From Lachnospiraceae bacterium (GTDB lineage: Bacteria > Bacillota > Clostridia > Lachnospirales > Lachnospiraceae): a stretch of DNA of 64,000 bases. This document shows, piece by piece, positions 18,570 through 27,391 of the stretch. Numbering within the stretch: the stretch's first letter is position 1; each line of letters opens with the position of its first letter. Location of the stretch: positions 1,237,501 to 1,301,500 of the forward strand of contig CP107199.1 in NCBI GenBank assembly GCA_025758065.1. Direction: 5' to 3'. Below the pieces are notes generated by a model that saw nothing but the letters and a program-made list of their open reading frames with translations, was not told where the DNA came from and made no database searches. A program made the translations under genes and the position numbers.

Positions 18570-19526
18570 TTATTCTGGTCCCAAAAATGTTTCACATATC
18601 TCATAAAATGCAACAGGTGATTCCAGTTGTGGAAGATGCTTGGTATTCGGGATAAGTACAGATTCAATGGCTGGATTGTAGGTTTTATATTCTTCCAGTG
18701 TGCTTTCCATATCATCCAGGTCAGTACCGCCTAAAAGATAGATACTGTTGTCAATCTTCTTTAATGAGTTAATGATATTACATTTGGTATAGTTACACTT
18801 TACACTGGCATAAACAGACTTAGGTGATTCGCCTAAGTGAGCAGCTTCGTAATATGCATCTACTTGTCTGGCTGTTACAGAGTATGGATTGGAGTAGTAA
18901 ATATTTTTGAAAGTATCTGCAATGTTCTGGCGGCTGCTGGCAATGTGGTAGATCAAAGTGCCTGCAATAGGCAGATCCAGAATAAATTTATAAAGTTTTG
19001 CATTTTTGCCAGGTACCATACTGCAGGAAAGCATGGACTCTGGATTCACAAGAATCAGACGGTCAAATAACTCCGGAGAATTTCCACAGGCCATAACTGC
19101 CAGGGACGCTGCATCCCCGGTGGCTAAAATGTCAGTGCGATGACCAATTTCTGATTTGATGAAATCAGAAAGCAGCTGCACATATAAATAATTGGTGTAA
19201 GTAAGGTTAGGCTTTTCAGAACGGCCAAAGCCTAGCAGGTCAATGGTGTATACAGTATGATTTTTTGCCAGTCTTTTGCGCACTTCATGCCATTCATAGC
19301 TGCTTGAAGCTGGTTCCAGATCATGGACAAGCAATAATGGCTTTCCTTCACCAATCTTTGTATAATGGATATTTCCCAGACGCCAGCGATAGCAGAGGGA
19401 AACACGGCTTTCTAAAATATGCTTTGATACAGCGGAAAGTTTCACCGCTTTATTGATCAGGGCAGTAGCAGCAGCAGCACCTGATGAAAGGATCAATAAG
19501 GTAAGTAATTTATTTTTTGTTTTCAT
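18570..19526 (-). CDS. Alpha/beta-hydrolase-fold protein with an altered nucleophile site
   Basis: The 318-residue protein has an N-terminal hydrophobic segment (about 8-26, LLTLLILSSGAAAATALI), so it is probably exported or membrane-anchored. The fold is recognisable from PLLLVHDLEPASSSYEW (oxyanion region), IDLLGFGRSEKP and the C-terminal NTKHLPQLESP with the expected His. At the nucleophile elbow, where GxSxG is expected, it reads ATGDAASLAVM, which has no Ser, Asp or Cys at the central position. It may be inactive or use another mechanism. The substrate is unknown. It lies between parA and nfo on the opposite strand to parA. Confidence 0.8.
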   Translation of the reverse strand: MKTKNKLLTLLILSSGAAAATALINKAVKLSAVSKHILESRVSLCYRWRLGNIHYTKIGEGKPLLLVHDLEPASSSYEWHEVRKRLAKNHTVYTIDLLGFGRSEKPNLTYTNYLYVQLLSDFIKSEIGHRTDILATGDAASLAVMACGNSPELFDRLILVNPESMLSCSMVPGKNAKLYKFILDLPIAGTLIYHIASSRQNIADTFKNIYYSNPYSVTARQVDAYYEAAHLGESPKSVYASVKCNYTKCNIINSLKKIDNSIYLLGGTDLDDMESTLEEYKTYNPAIESVLIPNTKHLPQLESPVAFYEICETFLGPE

Positions 19527-19597
19527 TCAGATATCTCTTTCTTCCTATTAAAATGGGTTAATAAAGGGGATATGTCACCTTGCGGCGGCAGTTCTTG

Positions 19598-19762
19598 CTA
19601 GTACATTGTTTCCGAAATAACTACACAACTCACTTGTCTGCTAATTTGATCACAGAGCTCTAAAAGCCTCAGCGCAGCCCGCTATACCTGTGTTTTTAGA
19701 ACTGCATACTCAAATTTGCATCCTATGTGATCAGTACAGCTATTTACGAAAGGATGTACTAA
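19598..19762. repeat. 165-bp palindromic element, family R1 copy C (reverse orientation)
   Basis: This copy begins CTAGTACATTG and ends GGATGTACTAA. It is the reverse complement of copies A and B, more diverged, and has CTAA instead of CTAG at one edge. It shows the same internal inverted repeat, with CTAAAAGCCTC against TGTTTTTAGAAC. It lies between the hydrolase gene and parA. Confidence 0.8.
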
Positions 19763-19809
19763 AATTATTATAATACATGGAGTACGCTATGACAACGGAC
19801 AAAAGATTT

Positions 19810-19942
19810 GTTACTGTACATGATAGGCACTTTTGGAACCGAAAGTGCCGTACGATAACGTAGTGGTAGCGGGAATTTGCCGTATTTAAATGCGAAGCCA
19901 CGGCAAATTCCGTTGCTGGTCATGCAATGCATGAACAGCAAC
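19810..19942. repeat. Palindromic element, family R2 copy 2 (133 bp)
   Basis: It starts GTTACTGTACATG and ends CATGAACAGCAAC, with the same GGCACTTTTGG/CCGAAAGTGCC and GAATTTGCCGT/ACGGCAAATTC hairpins as copy 1. It lies just upstream of the parA promoter and parS. No gene is seen in the rest of 19527-20074. Confidence 0.85.
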
Positions 19943-19965
19943 AAAAGATTTAAGATATACCAGGA

Positions 19966-19981
19966 TGTTTCACGTGAAACA
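19966..19981. promoter_or_regulatory. parS centromere site 2, beside the parA promoter
   Basis: A perfect TGTTTCACGTGAAACA ends 2 bp before the -35 box of parA, so ParB bound here could also repress parAB. Confidence 0.95.
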
Positions 19982-19983
19982 TT

Positions 19984-20012
19984 TTGCCAACAGTATAAAG
20001 TTGTGCTATAAT
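19984..20012 (+). promoter_or_regulatory. parAB promoter
   Basis: TTGCCA (19984-19989), a 17-bp spacer and TATAAT (20007-20012) preceded by TGC (extended -10) form a good sigmaA promoter 62 bp before parA. Confidence 0.7.
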
Positions 20013-20074
20013 CGTTTTTGATGGTCAGAGAGGCAATGTGAATGTTTTTCTGAGAAAGGATGTAAAAAAGAAAT

Positions 20075-20845
20075 ATGGGACGAATTATTACAATTGCCAA
20101 CCAGAAGGGCGGGGTGGGAAAGACTACAACAGCAATCAATTTATCAGCCTGTCTGGCAGAGGCAGGACAGCATGTAATGCTGGTAGACTTTGATCCTCAG
20201 GGAAACGCAAGCAGCGGACTGGGAGTGGAAAAAGAAGATTATGAACATACGGTTTATGATATGATGGCAGAAGAAGCAGATCTGGATGAATGCCTAGTAA
20301 AAAACATCCAGGACAATCTGGACGTGCTTCCTTCCGATATGAATCTTGCAGGTGCGGAAATTGAATTTCAGGAAGTAGAAGATAAAGAAACGCTTTTAAA
20401 ACGTTATCTGGATAAAGTGCGGGACAATTATGATTTTATCCTGATTGACTGCCCACCTTCTTTAAATATACTGACCATTAATGCACTGACAGCAGCGGAT
20501 ACTGTACTGGTGCCGATCCAGTGCGAGTATTATGCCCTGGAAGGGTTGAACCAGGTGTTAAAGACAGTAGAACTGGTAAAAAGAAAATTGAACCCACAGT
20601 TGGAGCTGGAAGGTGTTGTGTTTACCATGTATGATGCACGTACCAACCTGTCACTTCAGGTAGTGGAAAGTGTAAAGAACAATCTGAATCAGACTATTTA
20701 TAAGACCATTATTCCAAGAAATGTAAGATTGGCAGAAGCACCAAGCCATGGTATGCCCATTAACCTCTATGATACAAGGTCAACAGGTGCAGAAAGTTAT
20801 CGTATGCTGGCAGCGGAAGTGATGAGCAGAGGAGAAGAGTTATAA
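20075..20845 (+). CDS. parA: Chromosome partitioning ATPase ParA/Soj
   Basis: ParA is the ATPase that, with ParB-parS, segregates new origins and in Firmicutes also modulates DnaA. The 256 residues begin MGRIITIANQKGGVGKTTTA with the deviant Walker A motif (11-19), followed by the Walker A' LVDFDPQGNASSGLG and Walker B DFILIDCPPSLN. It is full length with no N-terminal DNA-binding extension, so it is the chromosomal rather than plasmid type. Its stop overlaps the parB start by one base. Confidence 0.96.
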   Translation: MGRIITIANQKGGVGKTTTAINLSACLAEAGQHVMLVDFDPQGNASSGLGVEKEDYEHTVYDMMAEEADLDECLVKNIQDNLDVLPSDMNLAGAEIEFQEVEDKETLLKRYLDKVRDNYDFILIDCPPSLNILTINALTAADTVLVPIQCEYYALEGLNQVLKTVELVKRKLNPQLELEGVVFTMYDARTNLSLQVVESVKNNLNQTIYKTIIPRNVRLAEAPSHGMPINLYDTRSTGAESYRMLAAEVMSRGEEL

Positions 20846-21777
20846 TGGCAAAGAAGGGATTAGGAAAAGGCCTGGGGGCAATTTTTGGGGAAGATGTTGT
20901 AAAAGAAAACAAAGAAGAGACAGAGAAAAAGGCTAAAGCTAAAGCAGAAGCAAAGGCAGCAGAGGAGATGGATGAAAAAGGTCGTATTCTGATGCTAAAA
21001 CTGGATCTGGTACAGCCAAATAAAGAACAGCCAAGAAAGACCTTTGATGAAGAGAAGATTAATGAGCTGGCGGAATCCATTAAAAATTATGGAGTGCTGC
21101 AGCCATTACTGGTGCAGAAAAACGATAGCTTTTATGAGATCATTGCAGGAGAGAGAAGATGGCGTGCTGCAAAGGCAGCTGGGTTAAAAGAAGTTCCGGC
21201 TGTTTTGAAGGAATACAGCAAGCAGGAAGCAATGGAAATCTCTCTTATTGAAAATGTACAGAGAGCGGATCTGAATCCCATTGAAGAGGCATTAGGCTAC
21301 AGACAGCTGATCGATGAATTTGGATTGACCCAGGAAGAGATTGCAGTGAGAGTGGCAAAGAGCAGGACTGCGATCACCAATACTATGCGTTTATTGAAAT
21401 TAGATGAACAGATCCAGAATATGCTTGTTCAGGGTGTTATCACCAGTGGACATGCAAGGGCTCTTCTTTCTTTAGAGGATACACAGATGCAGTTAAAGGC
21501 TGCAAAAGAAATATTGGACAAGAAATTAAGCGTCCGTGAAACAGAGCGTCTGGTAAAGCGGCTGCAGAAGGAAGCTTCCGGTGAAAAGAAGGAAGAGAAG
21601 AAAAAGGATGAAACATTGGCTCTCATTTATCAGGATCTGGAAGATAGAATGAAATCTGTTATGGGAACTAAAGTAAGCATACACAATAAAGACAAAAATA
21701 AAGGCCGAATTGAAATAGAATATTATTCAGAAGCGGAACTGGAAAGAATCGTGGAAATGATAGAATCCATCGGCTGA
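20845..21777 (+). CDS. parB: Chromosome partitioning protein ParB
   Basis: ParB is a CTP-dependent clamp that loads at parS and spreads along DNA. The 310-residue protein starts MAKKGLGKGLGAIFGED, then has a Lys/Glu-rich linker, the CTPase motif region ENVQRADLNPIEEALGYRQL with GERRWRAAKAAGL, the helix-turn-helix EEIAVRVAKSRTAITNTMRLL and a C-terminal dimerisation domain. Its first base overlaps the parA stop, indicating translational coupling. Four parS sites are present in this window. Confidence 0.96.
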   Translation: MAKKGLGKGLGAIFGEDVVKENKEETEKKAKAKAEAKAAEEMDEKGRILMLKLDLVQPNKEQPRKTFDEEKINELAESIKNYGVLQPLLVQKNDSFYEIIAGERRWRAAKAAGLKEVPAVLKEYSKQEAMEISLIENVQRADLNPIEEALGYRQLIDEFGLTQEEIAVRVAKSRTAITNTMRLLKLDEQIQNMLVQGVITSGHARALLSLEDTQMQLKAAKEILDKKLSVRETERLVKRLQKEASGEKKEEKKKDETLALIYQDLEDRMKSVMGTKVSIHNKDKNKGRIEIEYYSEAELERIVEMIESIG

Positions 21778-21802
21778 TCGACAGAAGGAGAATGATACAT
21801 TC

Positions 21803-22321
21803 ATGATGGAAACCAGTATTTTAAATCAGCTCCCATTTGATCCGGGATTTCTTATTTTGGGACTGATTGGCTTAGTGCTTATACTGCTGATCTTGTTAAT
21901 ATCAACAATGATGCAGCTAAAAAGCCTGAGCCGTAAATATGACTATTTTATGCGGGGAAAAGATGCAGAGACACTGGAAGATGTGATCATGGATCAGATT
22001 GAAGAGATCCGTAACCTGAAAGCAGAAGACAGAGCTGCAAAAGATTCTATCCGCACCTTAAACCGGAATTTTCGTGCATCCTTCCAGAAATTTGGAATGG
22101 TAAAATATAATGCTTTTCAGGGAATGGGGGGCAATTTAAGCTTTGTATTTGCACTGTTAGACTACACTAATACAGGATTTGTATTAAACTGCATCCATAG
22201 CAGAGAAGGCTGCTATATATATATGAAGGAAGTGGACCGGGGGCAGACAGAGGTGGTACTTGGAAATGAAGAACAGGAAGCACTGGAACAGGCTCTGGGC
22301 TATATAGATAAGCAGCAGTAA
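21803..22321 (+). CDS. DUF4446 membrane protein
   Basis: This 172-residue protein has one N-terminal transmembrane segment (about 17-38, LILGLIGLVLILLILLIS), a coiled-coil-like stretch, and a conserved globular region (FQKFGMVKYNAFQGMGGNLSF) that is the mark of the DUF4446 family. The family has no established function but commonly follows parB in Clostridia. It is 25 nt after parB with AGGAG before the start. Residue 2 is also Met, so the start may be 3 nt later. Confidence 0.88.
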   Translation: MMETSILNQLPFDPGFLILGLIGLVLILLILLISTMMQLKSLSRKYDYFMRGKDAETLEDVIMDQIEEIRNLKAEDRAAKDSIRTLNRNFRASFQKFGMVKYNAFQGMGGNLSFVFALLDYTNTGFVLNCIHSREGCYIYMKEVDRGQTEVVLGNEEQEALEQALGYIDKQQ

Positions 22322-22363
22322 AATATAAGTGTTATAAAAGAAAACTAAGATATCCTGGCATGA

Positions 22364-22379
22364 TGTTTCACGTGAAACA
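22364..22379. promoter_or_regulatory. parS centromere site 3
   Basis: A perfect TGTTTCACGTGAAACA just downstream of the DUF4446 gene. Confidence 0.95.
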
Positions 22380-22399
22380 TTGTATCAGGGTATTTTTTT

Positions 22400-22750
22400 G
22401 TTATTGTACATAGGCAGGCACTTTTGGAAATGAAAATGACCTGCGATAAGGATATCTCTTAAAAAAAGATTAAGTTGTAGTTTTATAGGGTATCATATAC
22501 AATGATGTTGGGGTTAAAAGGTATTTTGTAGTTTACTATGAAAGTCCCGGACGGCAGCCGCGAATGAGTCATGCTTGCATGAGCGAATTCACGGGTATCG
22601 GACGGGCAAGCCGGTATGAGCAAGGAGCGCGATAGCGCGGATTGCGAATGCTGGCGACGATTGCGGGAGCACCAAAGGTGCGGAGCAATCGGCTTTCATG
22701 AATGGTGATGCCTGCGTCAGCAGGCATGTCAGTTTAGTAATAAAAAGGAA
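22400..22750. repeat. Spacer with partial R2 element and a GC-rich palindromic repeat
   Basis: No gene is seen in 22322-22762 apart from parS. From 22400 a degraded R2 start (GTTATTGTACAT, then GGCACTTTTGGAAATG) runs to about 22450. From about 22503 comes GATGTTGGGGTTAAAAGGTA, also found near 56418, then a GC-rich block with GAAAGTCC near 22549 pairing with GGCTTTC near 22693 and internal hairpins such as GCGCGATAGCGC. It ends GCCTGCGTCAGCAGGC near 22709, and the tail resembles 57920-57965. Confidence 0.55.
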
Positions 22751-22762
22751 TGACTTATATAT

Positions 22763-25243
22763 ATGAAAAAAATAATACGAACAGCTGGTATACTGACACT
22801 GGTTTTTGCTGCATCAGTGGCAGTGTATTTCTTTGCTGCGAGAAAAAACATGCAAAAGGAAGAGGCAGTGTATTCTTCCATGAATGCACCGGAGTTTCCA
22901 GTGGTGTATACAGAATTTGATGGAAAAGATATAAATGCACTCCACGGATATATACAGAATATGGGTAATCAGGCAGTGGGAGATACTATTTCTGTATTGC
23001 CTGAAGATAGAAAGCTGGCAATCCGTGTAAAGGAATATGGAAATGGGATTGCAGGACTTAGTTATGAAGTCCGCAATCTTAGCATGGATCGTCTGATCGA
23101 GAAAACTGAGGTAGAGGATTGGCAGGCAGAGGGGGAAGATATCCGGGCGGTGCTTCCTATTCAGAATCTGCTGACCCAGAATGAGACCTATTTGCTGGAT
23201 ATTAAAATAAGCACTGGGGAAAAGGATATTCATTATTATACCCGAATTATGTGGGCAGACAGCGATCATGCAGGAGACATGCTGCGGCTGGCAGAAGATT
23301 TTACAAGAAAGAGTCTGGATTATGATCAGGCAAGAGATCTGGTATCTTATCTGGAAACAAATTCCACAGAGGACAACAGTTCCCTTGGAAATGTAAGCAT
23401 TAAGGCCAGCTTTGACCACCTTACCTGGGATGGACTGACTACGGAAATGGAAGGCGAACCACAGATAACGCTTCAGGTGTATGACGGTATTATGGGACAG
23501 ATCCAGGTAGAGTATAAGGTACGGATCACAGATAGTACCGGTGTTCAGTCACTGGTAAATGCAGAAGATAACTTTACCATGAAGTGGAATGATAAACGCA
23601 TCTATCTGATGAATTACAACCGGTATGCAAATGAAGTATTTCAGGGAGAACAGAAAAATTTTGCCGGAAAGCGGATTTTACTTGGAATTTCAGACGCAAA
23701 ACAGATAAAAGCGTTAAAGAGTGAAAATTCCCGCTATATTCTCTTTAAAGTAAACGGTAATCTGTGGCGTTATGACCAGCATGATAAAAAGGCCACATGT
23801 CTGTTTACCTTTTCAGACGGTTCCAATGAAGATGTGAGAGCAGACTATAAAAAGCATGATGTGAAGGTACTTTCAGTAACAGATGAAGGAAATGTGGATT
23901 TTCTGGTATATGGTTATATGAACCGGGGAAGCTATGAAGGACAGATGGGGGTGGTTTTCTATCACTATGATGAAGAAAAACGTATGGTGCAGGAAAAGTT
24001 TTTTGTACCTGCTTCAACTGGATTTGACCAGCTGGGATCCGATATCAGCACACTGGCATATTTGGGGGACAATGGAATGACCTATCTGCTATTAAATGGA
24101 AAAGTTACAGGTATCGATCTGAACAGTAACGAATCTGTTACTGTGGCCTATGGTTTAAGCCAGGACAATTTTGCAGTAAGTGCAGACGGAAGCAAAATGG
24201 CATGGCTGGAAGGAGGGGATGCTTACCATTCCCAGACCCTTCATGTAATGGATTTTGATACTGCCCAGAAACAGGATGTTGCAGCACCAGAAGGAGATTA
24301 TGTACGGGCTCTTGGTTTTGTTGGAAGTGACCTGATCTATGGATTTGGACATGAAAGTGATCTGTGGATGGTAAATGGAAACGTAAAGGAGTTTCCTATG
24401 TATGCCATGTATATTGCTGATAATGAGATGAACATCCAGAGTGAGTATAAGAAGCCGGGGATTTATATTTCGGATGTAACAGCAGAAGAGGGCCGTATCC
24501 ATTTAAAGCGCATGGTAAAGCTGGGAGATAACCAGTATTCCTATCAGGATGAGGATACCATTGTGTGCAACCAGAAAGTGGATGCAGATCCTTTTGAAGG
24601 AATTGGATGGTATGCTTCTCAGGAAAAAGGCCGGGTTTATTTTGTGCAGATAGATAATGAAATCAAGTCATCTTCTGTGAAAACAGAAACGCCAAAGGCA
24701 TTTTCTTATGAAAATACAAGCACGCTGGAGCTTGCTGGCAGACAAAATGTAGCAGAAGATGGTACTCTTATTTTCTATGCTTATGGCAGTGGCAGCTATT
24801 TGGGAAGCTTTACGGATTTTGGGAAAGCTGTGAATGCTGCTTACGATAAAATGGGTTATGTAACAGATCAGAACCAGTATCTTGTGTGGGACCGCATCAA
24901 CAGAAAGCCCATCCGAAGCCTGAAGGATCCGGCAGGACAGGCAAGAGAGCTGCTTTCTTATATGGACAGCTTTGGTAAGAATAAACGGCAGGAAAGCGGG
25001 CTGATGACCTTTGATGCTTCCGGCTGCAGTGTAAACCAGGTGCTTTATTTCATTGATAAAGGTATTCCGGCAGCTGCTATTATGCCGGACGGCTCCTGCC
25101 TGCTTTTATATGGTTATGATCAGTATAATGTAAGTATTTATGATCCGGTTACACAGGAGACCTATAAAATGGGATTAGGGGATGCAAATGCATATTTTTC
25201 CGGTGCTTATAATGGATTTTTATGCGGTCTGAAGGTTGAATAA
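22763..25243 (+). CDS. Large membrane-anchored protein, beta-propeller-like with C39-like end
   Basis: I do not recognise a named family for the whole 826-residue protein. It has an N-terminal membrane anchor (about 5-27, IRTAGILTLVFAASVAVYFFAA) and an extracytoplasmic region. The middle has many strand-rich blocks suggesting a beta-propeller (SENSRYILFKVNGNLWRY, SADGSKMAWLEGGDAYHSQT). From about 715 the sequence resembles a cysteine-peptidase C39-like fold: GCSVNQVLYFIDKG (Cys754), then LLLYGYDQYNVSIYDP. The histidine expected before the GYD motif is absent, so this domain may be binding-only. It lies between parAB and murA; a cell-surface role is inference. Confidence 0.7.
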   Translation: MKKIIRTAGILTLVFAASVAVYFFAARKNMQKEEAVYSSMNAPEFPVVYTEFDGKDINALHGYIQNMGNQAVGDTISVLPEDRKLAIRVKEYGNGIAGLSYEVRNLSMDRLIEKTEVEDWQAEGEDIRAVLPIQNLLTQNETYLLDIKISTGEKDIHYYTRIMWADSDHAGDMLRLAEDFTRKSLDYDQARDLVSYLETNSTEDNSSLGNVSIKASFDHLTWDGLTTEMEGEPQITLQVYDGIMGQIQVEYKVRITDSTGVQSLVNAEDNFTMKWNDKRIYLMNYNRYANEVFQGEQKNFAGKRILLGISDAKQIKALKSENSRYILFKVNGNLWRYDQHDKKATCLFTFSDGSNEDVRADYKKHDVKVLSVTDEGNVDFLVYGYMNRGSYEGQMGVVFYHYDEEKRMVQEKFFVPASTGFDQLGSDISTLAYLGDNGMTYLLLNGKVTGIDLNSNESVTVAYGLSQDNFAVSADGSKMAWLEGGDAYHSQTLHVMDFDTAQKQDVAAPEGDYVRALGFVGSDLIYGFGHESDLWMVNGNVKEFPMYAMYIADNEMNIQSEYKKPGIYISDVTAEEGRIHLKRMVKLGDNQYSYQDEDTIVCNQKVDADPFEGIGWYASQEKGRVYFVQIDNEIKSSSVKTETPKAFSYENTSTLELAGRQNVAEDGTLIFYAYGSGSYLGSFTDFGKAVNAAYDKMGYVTDQNQYLVWDRINRKPIRSLKDPAGQARELLSYMDSFGKNKRQESGLMTFDASGCSVNQVLYFIDKGIPAAAIMPDGSCLLLYGYDQYNVSIYDPVTQETYKMGLGDANAYFSGAYNGFLCGLKVE

Positions 25244-25280
25244 AATATCATAGATGGCAGATCTATTTGAAACCGCAGGT

Positions 25281-25353
25281 GTTACTTTTCACGGGTAGGA
25301 ATTTTCTGAACTGAAAATTCCGTGTACTGTAACCCGCAGATGCCGTATGATAA
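25281..25353. repeat. R2-like hairpin element, diverged
   Basis: GTTAC at 25281 and GTAAC near 25332 enclose the perfect hairpin GGAATTTTC/GAAAATTCC, followed by GCCGTATGATAAC, which also follows the first hairpin in R2 copies. It is a diverged or partial relative. No gene is seen in the remainder of the 241-bp spacer. Confidence 0.5.
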
Positions 25354-25372
25354 CAATAAAAAAGCAACACAC

Positions 25373-25400
25373 TTTACAAATTCCGTTCTTATGGTATAAT
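25373..25400 (+). promoter_or_regulatory. Promoter of murA
   Basis: TTTACA (25373-25378), a 16-bp spacer and TATAAT (25395-25400) preceded by TGG form a plausible sigmaA promoter 85 bp before murA. Confidence 0.55.
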
Positions 25401-25484
25401 TTAATGGATGTAAATAAAATGTGAACGAATTTTTAGGGAATTCTTAAGACCTATTAAAAGGATTGCAAGCAACAGAGGTGTGTA

Positions 25485-26777
25485 ATGGAACAATATATTA
25501 TAAAAGGCGGTAATCCGTTAGTGGGTGATGTGACCATCGGCGGTGCCAAGAATGCAGCGTTAGGTATTCTGGCTGCCTCGATCATGACGGATGAGGATGT
25601 ACTGATCGATAACCTTCCGGATGTAAGGGACATTAATGTAATGCTGGAAGCTATCCAGGAGATCGGTGCAAGAGTAGAGCGCATAGACCGTCATACAGTA
25701 AAAATCAACGGCAGCGGTATTAAAGAGGTGTCAGTTGATGATGAATATATCCGCCGTATCCGTGCATCTTATTATTTTATCGGCGCCCTGCTGGGAAAAT
25801 ATAAGAGTGCCCAGGTACCACTTCCAGGTGGATGCAACATTGGAAGCCGGCCGATCGACCAGCATATCAAAGGTTTCCGTGCGCTGGGAGCAGATGTACA
25901 GATAGAATGCGGTGCAGTGATCGCCCATGCCATTGATCTGGTAGCAAGCCATATTTATCTGGATGTGGTTTCTGTAGGTGCAACCATTAATATTATGATG
26001 GCAGCGGCTATGGCAGAAGGCCAGACGATTCTGGAAAATGCGGCAAAAGAGCCTCATATCGTAGATGTGGCCAACTTTTTAAACAGTATGGGAGCTAATA
26101 TCAAGGGCGCAGGTACAGATACCATCCGTATCCGCGGCGTAGGTAAGCTGCATGGAACTGAGTATTCCATTATCCCGGACCAGATCGAAGCAGGTACCTT
26201 TATGTGTGCAGCAGCTGCTACCAGAGGAGATATCATGGTGAAAAATGTGATCCCGAAGCATCTGGAAGCTATTTCTGCTAAGCTGATCGAGATCGGTTGT
26301 GAGGTCATTGAATTTGATGATGCAGTCCGTGTAGTTGGAAAACCATCCCAGAGACATACAGATATCAAGACTTTGCCATATCCTGGATTTCCTACAGATA
26401 TGCAGCCTCAGATGGCAGTTACACTGGCATTGGCAAGTGGTACCAGTATGGTAACAGAGAGTATTTTTGAGAACCGTTTTAAATATGTAGACGAATTAGC
26501 CCGGATGGGAAGCCACATCAAGGTAGAAGGCAATGTAGCTGTCATTGATGGCGTTGCAGGCCTTACAGGGGCTCAGGTAAATGCCCCGGATCTTCGTGCA
26601 GGCGCAGCACTGGTGATCGCAGGACTGGCTGCAGAAGGTTATACTGTGGTAGATGAGATCGGTTATATACAAAGAGGCTATGAATGCTTTGAAGAGAAGC
26701 TCCAGGCTCTTGGTGCAGTGATCGAAAAGGTGGATTCTGAGCGTGCAGTGCAGAAGTTTAAGCTGCGTGTAGGCTGA
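25485..26777 (+). CDS. murA: UDP-N-acetylglucosamine 1-carboxyvinyltransferase
   Basis: MurA catalyses the first committed step of peptidoglycan synthesis, moving enolpyruvate from PEP to UDP-GlcNAc, and is the fosfomycin target. The 430 residues begin MEQYIIKGGNPLVGDVTIGGAKNA. The active-site loop reads LPGGCNIGSRPIDQH, in which the conserved catalytic Cys follows GG as in fosfomycin-sensitive enzymes. Other signatures include LRAGAALVIAGLAA and the C-terminal YIQRGYECFEEKL. It is monocistronic, followed by a palindromic terminator-like element. Confidence 0.95.
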   Translation: MEQYIIKGGNPLVGDVTIGGAKNAALGILAASIMTDEDVLIDNLPDVRDINVMLEAIQEIGARVERIDRHTVKINGSGIKEVSVDDEYIRRIRASYYFIGALLGKYKSAQVPLPGGCNIGSRPIDQHIKGFRALGADVQIECGAVIAHAIDLVASHIYLDVVSVGATINIMMAAAMAEGQTILENAAKEPHIVDVANFLNSMGANIKGAGTDTIRIRGVGKLHGTEYSIIPDQIEAGTFMCAAAATRGDIMVKNVIPKHLEAISAKLIEIGCEVIEFDDAVRVVGKPSQRHTDIKTLPYPGFPTDMQPQMAVTLALASGTSMVTESIFENRFKYVDELARMGSHIKVEGNVAVIDGVAGLTGAQVNAPDLRAGAALVIAGLAAEGYTVVDEIGYIQRGYECFEEKLQALGAVIEKVDSERAVQKFKLRVG

Positions 26778-26786
26778 TAAAAAATT

Positions 26787-26945
26787 TATTACAGTCCAGC
26801 CATGACAGCTTCTTGTTTCCATATTCATGAAAACAAGAAGCTTGGTGGTTCCACCATATGCTGATTTGGATGAGAAAGCGCTTATGCAAGCAAGCTTGCA
26901 ACACACTATCTCATTCAAATTCAGTGCATGGCTGAACTGAATTTT
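26787..26945. repeat. Palindromic element after murA
   Basis: TTACAGTCCAGCCATG near 26790 and CATGGCTGAACTGAA near 26930 form the outer arms. Inside, AGCTTCTTGTTT/AAACAAGAAGCT form a stem-loop that may terminate murA, followed by the core GCAAGCAAGCTTGC near 26889. The same core is found in a different element near 56576. Confidence 0.65.
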
Positions 26946-27040
26946 TACATTGAGAAAAATAGATATTGACATACCTGCACAAATCCATTAAGATATGTGA
27001 GGTAATCCGTTAAGATTTACAATTAAAAAGTTCGTAATAT

Positions 27041-27256
27041 CCCTTATTCAGAGTGATGGAGGTACAAAGGACCTGCGAAGTCACGGCAACCCCAGTTGAG
27101 TATGTAAAAGCAAGATGTACATGCAAAAGGGCCGGAAGGTGCCAGCCTGAGCGAGGAGCAGAAAAGTACGGAGATTCCGGAAAACTGCTTGATCGAGCAA
27201 TAAGAGGATTTGAAGATCTGCTATTTTCAAGTCCGCAATTGCTGCGGACTTTTTTA
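27041..27256 (+). ncRNA. SAM-I (S-box) riboswitch with terminator
   Basis: CCCTTATTCAGAGTGATGGAG, then GAAGTCACGGCAACC, TGCCAGCCTGAGCGAG and the GGAGATTCCGG segment follow the order of the SAM-I aptamer (P1, kink-turn arm, P3, P4). It ends in an intrinsic terminator, AAGTCCGCA/TGCGGACTT with a T run (27229-27256). It lies directly upstream of metK, so high S-adenosylmethionine should terminate transcription before the gene that makes it. Confidence 0.93.
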
Positions 27257-27391
27257 TTGCCATGTATATGGAGAACAGCCGGTGACGTGTTCGCTGATCA
27301 CAAAATACAGTGCCCGCTTTGGCGGGTAACGGGTCACAATGAGGAAAAACAAGTCAACAATACAACAGAACAAAAAACAAAAGGAGAACAA

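Noticed and set aside
27053..27391. Long N-terminal extension of metK
   Set aside because: It covers the SAM riboswitch and terminator; MetK homologues begin at the ATG at 27392, which has a proper RBS.
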